Assembly: GCF_037975245.1 (NCBI RefSeq)
Contig: NC_092582.1
Span: forward strand, 5,839,001 to 5,903,000
DNA length: 64,000 bases
DNA from: Apostichopus japonicus
Taxonomy: Eukaryota; Echinodermata; Holothuroidea; Aspidochirotida; Stichopodidae
Direction of reading: 5' to 3'
The position numbers and the translations under genes were made by a program. How positions within the stretch are numbered: position 1 is the first letter of the stretch; the number at the start of each line of letters is the position of its first letter. The notes below the pieces were generated by a model. That model was given only the letters and a program-made list of their open reading frames with translations. It ran no database searches and was not told the origin of the DNA. Below, piece by piece: positions 49,401-61,400 of the stretch.

Positions 49401-52400
49401 GCTGTGTATGATTTACTGCATGAGATTACTTGACAGCCGTGTATTCAGTATTGCAAATGAAGTTATTTTTGATGGACTGTTGTTTGCATGGGATTGAGTG
49501 ACCCACCACTAACTTCCTGGGGTTGTATGATATCATGCTTAGTGCTAACGAAAGGTTCTCTACTTTTCCACCAGCACTGAAATTGTAAAGAAAATAAAGA
49601 GAATTTAGTTTAGATTTGTTCTGTACTTCAAAGATCGTATAGAAATGTACAAATGCCCAGTAGAATAACATAGATGCCTGTGTTAGGGAATAGTAAGCCC
49701 ATATGTGCGCAAAAGACTAACCATTAAGTAATGTGCCTAAGCTTTTGAGTTCAGATGTGGACTGATATTACCATCCTAAATTTTTCAAATCAAGGCCAGC
49801 AAAACGAAAGAATGAGGAGACTTCGGAGGAGAAGAGTGAGGAAAGTGAACGGTCTGGATCATCCAAAGAAGAGACAGCTCCAGAAGAAAAGAAAATCAAA
49901 GTTGACGAGGATGTGAGTGAGGAGAAAGAAGGTGATGAGAACTCTCCAAGCAAGTGAGTATCGGCATAGGGATTAGGGGGGAGGGTGGGGGGTGAGGGGA
50001 TTGTAGCCCCCAATAATATTTGTCTGGAAAATTTTGGCAATATGCTGATAGTGTTTTAGTAACTACAAAAAAACTAAACTGCAATAATCTCGTTTGAAGA
50101 GAGCCGTTAACTCCATACAAAAATCAGCCTCAGGTAATTAGACTAACGTTCTAAGCTTGCCCGACTATAATGTTACATTGATGTTGTGGAGTTTGGACAT
50201 AGTTTGCACTCCATGCTTTCCTTCTCTGTCCAAGACAATGCTATGATATGTATCACTGTTGGCATTCCTTATAACGAATTCAAATTTCAAATGTTAGGCG
50301 GATCTCACCAGTGTGCCCTTCCATATTGGTTACATTTATCGGGCAAATCATAACAGCCACCCCCCGCCCCTCCCCTCCTCATCAAATTTGGCTCTTACCC
50401 CCATAAGTATCAGCAGTTGACCAATCATTTATCTGTAGTAGCTGAACTGGTACTTGTAAATATTTGAATCTGTCAATTGGTTACTTTATTTTAATTAGAT
50501 TATTCAACTCTCAATTATTTTGTTTCTGTCATTAGGAGAATGCTGAGAGAAAAACCTGTAGTAGCAGCAGCTGTAAATGAAAAGGTGAGAATCTTATTCA
50601 ACACTTTACAAAGGCTTTGAAATAAACCAGTTGATTACCATAAAAAAAATGGAAGACTGCAATTGTTATGGGCAGGCACTTTTGCAATAGAACTGGTGTA
50701 ACATTTGTGCTATAAATAAAATGATATAACAATTACCCAGTGACATGACATAGTAAGAGGTCACATTTATATAGTTAGGCTTATACCTCTTTTGATATAT
50801 TTATTACATACTTCAATGAGTCCATTTAATTGAAGTGCTTTAGGTTTTTTTTGTAAATCTGTTGCATAACTTTTGGAAAGGGGTTTACCTATTCCATTAT
50901 ACTGCTGTGTCAAAAGATTCCATATTTGCTGATGGACCTTATTGAAATTTGACCCATTAAGATTTCAGGTACTAAAAGGAAATATACAGTGAATTAAAAA
51001 GGAAATTAACAATTTTACCTTGGATATTACCATTTTATAGCAGATACTCAGATTTCATTTTAGATTTGTTCAATTGTAATTATAGATAGATTGCTAACAC
51101 ATCATACGGCAGCACTTTACATTGTGTTTTCCTTTTGCCCATTCATATTACCATAGCAACCACCACCACGCTGCAAAGAATGCAGACAACTTCTTGATGA
51201 TTCTGAGCTGCAGCTATTTTGTGGAGATCCAGAAAATGCTGTAAGTTGTAAAATTGTGTTAAAGGAGAGGCAAACCCAACCACTGTCTTGATTTATATAT
51301 CTTTCTGATGAAAGACTCCCTCCAAAATGTAGTGAAAATCTTGCTCCTGTTCGAAGCTTATAAGAATTTAAATGTCAAGGCAGTTGGTGGGGTGCCATGT
51401 TGTCATTCTGTGGTGTCATAATTTCACCAGAAAATGAAATCTTGTCCTTTCCCTTTCATTTTTGATATCGTTTTGAAATCCAAGAACATCAATATTGTCG
51501 ATCAACATTTAGAGAAAACCCCATCTCTACAATACAGAAAAAATTGCAATATATGAAGAAAATTAATGGCATGCTCAAGTCATAAGTCTTATGGGAACAG
51601 GAGCATTTAGAAACCAGTGCTACCTGCAATGTGAAATATGATTATTCTTAGCAAGTTTTTGAAAGTTATTCAAATTACCTGAATGACATAGACCCAATGG
51701 TAATGATTGTTTGTGAGCTGCCTTTTAATAAGACAAGTTGTATTTATAGTTCTTCCTTACTTCCTTTAGCATAAGGTTTTCATAAGTTCTTGAAATCCTG
51801 ACTGCCATGATTTAATGGGTTGTCAATAGAAGTTTTGGCTTAATATTTACTACATTTTGTCTCTTAGAATGTTCCATTTAGTCATCTCTGGTGATTGGTC
51901 ATTATCTAAAGTTCACTTAATTGTATACTTTCTCCCATTGGATAGACCTGATGCAGCAACATTTACCGTGTAGAGTCTCCTTTCCCCTTAACACCCACCA
52001 CCCCTCCTAGCCCTCCCCTTCCCCACTAATACACACATTTGCATTGAATTCTGAGTCAAAATTGTAGAGATTTACTTTGGTTATCAGGTGGAGGAGTACA
52101 TTGCCTTGACTGATCCAAAGTTGTCTCTCCTGACTGGGGATGAAGAGGAAGCCATGAGTTATGACGAGAGACTACAATTTAAGATCACTCATTTCAGGTG
52201 AGAGGGTTGTAATTTATATCTTCTTTCTGCTCATGTACAACCATATGCAAATGTAATGTGTCTATGTGATGGGATTGGAATAAAATTGGAATTTATTAAA
52301 ATTTGTAATAAAATTAAAGTTTAATTAAAGTTTAATTAAAATTTGTAGTAAAATTAAAGCATACAATTATGCCCAAAGCACTGAGTATTTTAGTATTTCA

Positions 52401-55400
52401 TTGAGAGCGTTACTCTTAACTTTAAGCAAAGGTATTGATGACTTTGGCAAGTCAAGTTTTATTCATGTTAGAAAACTATTTCAAAATTTTCTCATACATA
52501 AATGATTATCTTCGCAGCTTTTGAATCATTTGCCCCCTAATGAGTAGTTGGTTTTGTGCAGTACACCACATATACAATACTTCACATATTTGAGTTTTGT
52601 GGATATAAAAACAATATAAAATAAATAAAACAGGGAAAGGAAATGTACAAATAGTGACCCTGTGTACACCATTAATCTCTTTTTGAAAACTTCTCATCTA
52701 CAAAACTTGTCTGGGTTTGTTAAGATTTGCACAATCATTGTTCAAGGTTTTCTTTAGTTTAGAATGCAATTTTGTTTATTTGATCGCCATTGAAAAGGAA
52801 GTTATATTTATATTTTAAGGTTTTCTCAAAGAAAACAAACCAGGATGAAAACTATCAACAGCAATCTACTTTAAAGCAACATCTTTCACCTTTATCTCTT
52901 TTCCAGTGTCTATGACAAAAATACTCATCTTTGCCCATTTGATACTGGTCTAATTGAAAAGAACAAGGAGCTCTTCTTTAGTGGCTTTGTTAAACCAATT
53001 TATGATGAAAGCCCAAGCCCGGAAGGTTGGTATAGCTTTTAGAATAATTTACTTAAGAAAGTTGGCAACAATTCCCTCATGAAGGGATCGTTACGATCAC
53101 ATGACCATTAACATTCATAATTGGATAAAAATCTACCAGCTGTTTGGTCTGAACATTTCATTGCGAGAATAGCTTGCTAAGTATGGAATAGTCTGCCCAC
53201 GGTGTTTTATTTATTTCTCATACTGACAATGTTTGTAACATTCGTAGGATATGATAAGTCAGGGAAGGGTTTCTTACAAATTAAAATGTAAGAATTAACC
53301 ATTCTTCGCCTTATCAATCAACAGGTGGTATTCCAACCAAGGCTCTTGGTCCAATTAATGAATGGTACATCACAGGGTTTGATGGAGGAGAGAAGGCACT
53401 GATTGGTTTTGGGACTGGTAAGTCGTTTATATTGGCTTTGTTACAGTAAATACAACTTTTAAACTGTAAAAGCATCAAAACTTGCAGCTGGTTTCCTTTT
53501 TTTTTTTTTTTTTCTTTTTTTAAATAAACACCTCCAGGATTGGAAGATGCTATGATTCTTTTTGAAGAGTAAAAAACATCTGTTTGTTTTAGTATACTAT
53601 GCTCTGACATGTCTTACATATATGTGTGTGTGTGTTTGAGTTTTTGTAATAAAAAATACAAAATAATTTGTTGTTGTATTTGTATTAAATTAGTAAATTA
53701 TTTGTTTCACTAGCAATTGATAGTGTGCAGATATAAAGAAGTATTTATGTTAATAAATGTTTACAAGCTTCATCTGCCAGATGCAGACAGTTTGAAATCT
53801 TTGCGTTCTGACCAGAGCCATGTTTCTCAGATAAAGAAACCTGTTTAACGTTGGTAATTGTCAAATAAGACAACATTTACCGTTTTTGTCAGACAGTTTT
53901 GTACACGTACATAACATAACATTCATATTAACTAGTCTGGATGCTCTCCCTTATAACACTCAGTGTCTGTACCACTTTAGGAAAATACTTCAGGCTCGGA
54001 TTTGTAAAATGTTCAGATAGAAGACAGTTCAAGGAAATGCAAACAAAATTTAGGAATAGAATGTTAGCCTCTTGGACTTCAGTTTTGAATTATTTTCATC
54101 CATGTTATATTCTGGTTTCCTCCCAAATAGCATTTGCTGAATACATTCTGGTAGATCCCAGTGAATGTTATATGCCATTTTGGAAGTCTGTTCAAGAAAA
54201 AATCTACATCAGCAAGATTGTGATCGAGTTTCTACAGAAAAATGTCGCCAGCGATTATGAAGATCTGCTTAATCACATCCAGGTAATTTGTTTTCTTATT
54301 ATTATTATTATGATGAAATTAGTAGCAAATTTGTCTTCAGATTTCATAGAATTGGAAATCTCAACCCAATCCAAACCTGACCAAAACAGGAAAGTATGAG
54401 ATGTTTCCTAATTGAACTGTTTCCTGTTTAACAAAATGGCAAGGAAAGTTACCACAGCAACAAAAAGGCAAGGAACGTTACCACAGCAACAAATGGCAAG
54501 GAATGTTACCACATATACTTCTCTAGCATTGTATCATAGCTGATGACTTGCTTAATTATCTTGTATTTCCAGACTACTGTCCCTCCAGCAGAATGCAGCC
54601 GGTTTACCGAGGACACCCTCCTTAGACACGCCCAGTTTGTGGTGGAACAGGTAATATAATACTTCATATCTGATTGATCTATTGGTGCAAAACTGAAATG
54701 ATAGTTGGCTAATAAAGAGGCTGGAAAGTAGATGGCACAAAAGTATTCAAATTCCCTGCTAATTCTTGAGGAACTCATCCAATGATTCGGGTGATTCATA
54801 TGCCTACTAACCTCAGACACCAACAATAATGATTTGTTTTACAAGCAAGTGACTGTGTGCAGATATTATGAAGTATTTATGATACTAAATGTTTACAAAG
54901 TTTTGTAAAAATAAATCGTCTTCTTTGAGAAGAATGCTGTAATGCAAACAACCAGTATCCTTCAATATTTCTGTTCACAAGAAAAACAAAGAGTGGATGA
55001 GGACAAAGAAATTTATAGCTAGATCAGGATTCGAACCAGTGACCTCCGGGCTTCAAGCCCAGCATTCTATCAACTGAGCTTTCCAGCCCTTACTTCGATC
55101 CCTATATAGTCTAATTTCCCTTGAGTTCCCTTCCCTACTGCTTTCTGGGTTTCATTGAATGGAAATGCATAGGGCTTGATCACTGGTTACACGGTAAGCA
55201 AGGTACTTCGGCTTCTGGTGGGCACCTCCCTCCCTATCCGAAAAGAAATGGTGGTAAATGTTGACATATTCTTGGTTTTGCTATTTTAGGTGGAGAGCTA
55301 TGATGAAGCAGCTGATGATGATGAATCGCTGTTGATAACCACACCTTGTATGAGAGACCTGATTAAACTGGCTGGTGTCACTCTCGGCAAGAGGTACATC

Positions 55401-58400
55401 TTCTTTTCTAACCTTTGTTGTATTATGACATATATTACCTTTTATTATTTCAAGTAGTTATTTAGGATTGCTGCCCTCTATTCTTAAGAACATTATGTTT
55501 GTTTGGGTGTGCTGTTAGTGACTGCTAACTTCTACCATATTATATCGAGATGAAAACAACACAAGGTAGAAAGCAGAAAATTACAACATCTTTTGTAAGA
55601 AGATAAAAGATAATACTTCAACCTTACCAACCATGAAAAGGAGAATATTAGATAAAAAAGTATATGTTGATATGTGACTGATCCATGGGTACCAGCAGTT
55701 CTCAATAGATGGTTCGCGGCTAGATCACTCTCACGAGGTTTCGATTTAGCCTGTGGAAAAGATTGGCGTGCAATCTTGATTTAATACGGACATTCGGACT
55801 ATTTAGGCCTTATGCCGAAGCCCCCTAACCTGCAGATTGCTAAACCTAGGTAGAACAAGATTTTGATTCTGTCTGGCCATTTGATTCAAACCATTGTTCC
55901 TCTCTGGTTCTCACCGAAAATAATGGAGAACCCTCGATCTATACTTAAGTACACCCTTACATATCAAAGTGGCTTGGTTTTTAAGTTAGCTCTTCAGAAG
56001 AAACACTACAATCAACAGACAAGGCTCGAGTAATTTCAAGTAGTATGTTTCCTATGAATTCTGCACTTGTTTGATTTTTATGCCATGAGTGTCCTCCTAT
56101 AGATGTGTAGTTCATTTTTGTAATGTTTTACTCATTAATGAAACATATTAAGATTGATGAACAGACCCTAGTAGAGGAGTCCCCAAAAAATGACCCTCAT
56201 TCTTAGACTAGTTTGCTAGAACTGATTGTCAGCCTGGATAAGTATTTAAGACGATTTTAGGGCAGCTATTGTATTTCATAATTTTCTTTATGAAATCGAC
56301 TTTTAATTTTGCAGACGAGCAATGCGTAAGGCTACTATCAAGAAGGAGAAGAAACCGATGCAATCCATGGCCACGGTGACTCCACTGGTACAGAATATCT
56401 TTGACATTTTCTTCAAGGGCCAAATAGCAGCTGATGACAACAGTAAAGCAAGGAGGAGAAGATGCGGTATATGTGAGGTACAGTCATAATTCTGTGTGGT
56501 ATATGTGAGGTACAGTCATAATTCTGTGTGGTATATGTGAGGTACAGTCATAATTCTGTGTGGTATATGTGAGGTACAGTCATAAGTCTGTGTGGTATAT
56601 GTGAGGTACAGTCATAATTCTGTGTGGTATATGTGAGGTACAGTCATAAGTCTGTGTGGTATATGTGAGGTACAGTCATAATTCTGTGTGGTATATGTGA
56701 GGTACAGTCATAAGTCTGTGTGGTATATGTGAGGTACAGTCATAAGTCTGTGTGGTATATGTGAGGTACAGTAATAAGTCTGTGTTGATAAACAGCTTGT
56801 CTAAGACCAGTGCCACATATGAGGTTTAATATAGCTCTGTAGAGAGAGGATAGAAAAGGATTTTCAGATGTAGTTTACAAATCCTAGAGCACCATGCAGG
56901 ACTGATGTACTTTCCTCAGTACTTCATTGTACATTCACAGTGTATAGATAATGTGCATCTCAATGTACTGCTGTGTATAACACATGTACTTGTGTGTATT
57001 GATAGTGTGTACCTCAGTGTACTGTGTATCACACATGTACTTTATGTATAGATAGTTTGTTCCTCAGTACTCCTGTGTATTACACATGTTCTACTATGTG
57101 TAGATAGCATGCACTTCAATGTACTTCTTGGTATTACACATGTACTACTATGTATACATGGGGTGTACCTATGTGCTGCTGCATGTCATTCATTTGATTC
57201 TTTGTAGATAGTATGTACTTAAATTGACTCTTTCTGTATTATCCCCTTTCTGTATTATATTATATACTGCTTACAACCAGTTTGATACCTGCATTTTACT
57301 GTTATCGCATGGGACTTTCTGTTCTATCTTTCTATAAGAGTTACTTTTCAGGTCTGTTTCCTAAGAAAATATTACTCTCTCTCTAAATTTGATACAATTA
57401 CTTCCACACATGTGTTTTTTTTTTACTGTGGTAACATTCTTTATTCTTACTTAATAGATCTGTCAGTTACCAGACTGTGGGACTTGTAATGCCTGTAAGG
57501 ACATGGTAAAGTTTGGTGGCACTGGAAGGGCAAAACAAGCATGCAACAGTAGAAGGTATGTATTTCAATGATAGTCACTGTCTGACCTTATGATGTATTG
57601 TAACTGTTTCTTAAATCTAGGAATATTATGTAATGGCAATGACATTCCCTGTCTGACCTAACAATTCTTAAATCTAGGAATATCGTGTAATGGCAATGAC
57701 AGTCATTGTTTGACCTTACGATGTATTGTAGCTGTTTCTTCAAAATGCTTCTTTGTGAATGGTACTGTCAGCTGAAGGCATCCCCTTACAGATGACATTT
57801 CTCATCTTTATAACACTCTTGGTTTTCTAATTGATGTCTTTTCGTTTATTACCAGATGTCCAAACATGGCTGTACAGGACGCAGATGAGAATGAGGAGGA
57901 AGATGGATTGATGGATTCACAGAACTTTAAGCCGAGGCCGAAGAGAGTGACCACACCTAGTAAAAAGAAGAAGCGAGTAAGAAGAGTGCTCATTTATGAG
58001 TAATTTGTCACTGATTAATGAGTCGATGTGTACCATGACTTAACAATGTACACTTCATGACTGCACTAATATTGACTAATCCTTGGCATATATTTAGTGT
58101 TAAGATTGTTCCTGACATGTGTTAATGAGGCAAGATAAACAGAGAGGAGACAATGTACAATATCATGCAAAACAAAAATGTGGTCTGATTAGGGTTTACA
58201 TTTTCATGAGCGCTGTCCATTACACGCCAGACTTATGTTGATGTGAATGTGGCATGAAGGGAAGAATTTCATCAATAATTTGCAGTTTAGTAATATTGAT
58301 TCATATAGTTGTCTATCTGCTGTGTATGCTAAGTACGCTCGCCTAATGGTTGAAATCTTCAGGCAAATCTGTTCAATTTCTACTACATGTTTACATGGAT

Positions 58401-61400
58401 TGAGACTTCAGGTGATTATTGTTTTTGAGACTGGTTCATATAAATATCTGAAGGAGTTAGTATACATATGCTAGAGTTTCCTAGATGCCATAAATATCGT
58501 CCTCAAATTGGTTCACTGATTGAATCAGTGGTTCACTTCAATTGAATTGTTCCTTCTTTCGTTTTCTTTGTTTTCTTGGCTTAGTGGAAAATGTTTCCCA
58601 TCACTGAATCTATCTTTGAAAGTAAAATGGCAACTGATTTCTATCTGATTTCAACTGATATTTTAAGTTTCCATGGGTGGGTTTTTGGGTTCTAAATATA
58701 TATCATTATTTTCATTATTATCTTCAATATTATATATATTGATATAAATCTATATCATTTGTGTAGAGTGATGTTGAATGGGTTGGAGATCCGATCACCA
58801 TCGAAGAGGACCGGGCTTACTTCTCAAAAGTGTTAATCAACAAAGAAGAGGTTAGCAGATTGCTCTATGTTTGTTTTTTTGTTTGTAAATAAAGTGATTT
58901 TCAATATTAACATTCATGGACAGTGTGTTAAAAGACTAGATGTTGTACAGAGCACAGTGTAATTACAGAAAATAACATATTGCTGATGCATATATGTCTT
59001 CTCAGAGTGCAATGAAACTAAACCAACATTGGTTGAGAATGTGGTCTTAAAGTGAAATGTTCAATAATCAATGAAATTTGGAGATGCAAATATATACTTT
59101 AGTGAATTGGCACATTTGGCTGTTGAAGCTCTATGGTGAGTGTTTTATTTATGATGTTTATTCAAGAAAGATAAAGTTTCAGTCAAACTAAATGTAGTTT
59201 CCAAAAATATTACAACTATCTTGTGATAAAAATAGAAAACAGAGAACAATTAATTGTGATGTCCATCCTCTTTTTTTTAGATCTCTCAAGGAGATTGCGT
59301 GCTGGTTTATCCCGACGATCCATCTAAGCCTGTGTTCATCGCTAAAATAGTTTACATGTGGCAACAAGAGGATGGGGAACAGATGTTCCATGCTCAGTGG
59401 TTCTTGTAAGTTAATACATATGCTACATGCTCAGTGATTCTTATAAGCTTATACTACATGTCCTACACCTCAGGCATTTCATTTAGGTTTGTAACAGATG
59501 TGGCATGTTCATTAGGACTTGTGTGAATTAATCAAACTTGTTTTTCAACCTGAACAAGAACAGGATGCATCAGATGTTAAAATGGACTGCTGCTTGGCTG
59601 ATGTGGAAATCTATACTCTACTTAATTGATAATTTTAAATTGTATATTAAATGCCTCTTTAATGGAAAGTTTCTGTCACTGGTTCTTGAGCATTTATCAA
59701 TGAAAATAACTTTTGAGTGATCTTGGTAGAGATACCATTTCTGCTCTTCTATTGGATCATGAATGCTTATTGATTGATTGATTGGCGATTTGCCAGGTAA
59801 TGTACCGATGGATTGAATTGGTTGGCTCCTGCCTTGATAGCAGTTTGATTGATTAATTGATTGATGGGCTCCTAAAATTGCTAGATGGGCTCCTGTTCCT
59901 GTTCAGGTAGTATTTTGATTAATTAATTACTTGATTGATTGGTTGGTTGGTTAATGGGCTCCTGTTAATTTTGTTTACTGGTTGAGTGATTGATTGGCTG
60001 CTATCCAGGTAGTGTTCTAACACTTTGTTTTACATTCTATATCCAGGTATGGCTCAGAGACAGTTTTAGGAGAATCGTCAGATCCATTAGAAGTCTTTCA
60101 AGTGGATGAATGCCAGGATACATTTCTGGCATCTATCTCCTGCAAATGTGAGGTAAAAAAAATCCAGTTTATTCATAAACATTAAATACCTCAGAAAATT
60201 GAGAAGAAAGAACTACCATAGAATCCATCAGTGTCTAAGCCATATAGGAATTAAAATAAGTTTCAACGATTGATGTACTTAAAAGCTTCCTTATTTTTCA
60301 TAGGTCATCCGCAAACAGCCAAGTAGTGATTGGTTCATGATTGGAGGCTCTCCAGATTTCAACTCAGATAAAGTCATTGAAGTTGATAATGGAAAGACGT
60401 TCTTTTACCAACTTTGGTACCAAGAAGCTCTAGCTCGATTTGAGGATCCACCTGTTACAGCACGACCAAAGGGTGTTCCTCGATATCGGTTCTGTGACTG
60501 CTGTATTAGACTCGATGAGAAACATCTGGTAAGATCGCTGGTTAATATAAAATGTGACAATGAACATCTGGTTAAATCAGATACGAAGAGGAACATCTGT
60601 TTAGAACAATGGTTGATTCAGACGCGATATGGAATATCTGTTTAGAACACTGGTTAATTCAGATGCGATATGGAATATCTGTTTAGAACACTGGTTAATT
60701 TAGATGTGATAAGAAATATCTGTCTATAAAAACACTGGTTAAATCAGACGCGATATGGAATATCTGTTTAGAACACTGGTTAATTTAGATGTGATAAGAA
60801 ATATCTGTCTATAAAAACACTGGTTAAATCAGACGCGGTGAGGTATATCTGTTTAGAATACTTGTGATATAAAATGTGATGAAGAACATCTGTTTAGAAC
60901 ACTGGTTTATTCAGATGCGATATGGAATATCTGTTTAGAACACTGGTTAATTCAGACAAGATGAGGAAATATCTGTTTAGAACACTGGTTAACTCAGCCG
61001 CAATATGGAATATCTGTACAGAACACTGGTTAATATAGATGCCATAAGAAATATGTCTATACAAACACTGGTTAAATCAGACGCCATGAGGTATATCTGT
61101 TTAGAACACTGGTTAATTCAGACATACCAGATCATGATGGTTGCCATGTTTTTAATATGTGGCTCACAATTTATTGTACACAGATGGAAACACCACGGGT
61201 TGGTGTGGAGATAGACAGCCCAAATGGAGACACGACTAAACTATATTACAGGTAAGTTTGATGCTGAGTTAAAAAGTAATGGAAACTCCCTTCAGAATAG
61301 TTGGATAATTCGTCCTAAAATGCGCTGACTTAGGTTGCTTCATAGCAGCAGTGGAACAAATCTAGACAAACAAATTATTCTCTACCTTTACAGTTTGACT

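Noticed and set aside
53941-54399. 152-codon frame starting in DNMT1 intron 11
   Set aside because: Only 54131-54282 is RFTS coding sequence; the upstream and downstream parts are intron with normal splice sites.
55012-55095. Functional tRNA gene
   Set aside because: A and B boxes are present, but the acceptor and T stems do not pair and the sequence recurs as a SINE head.
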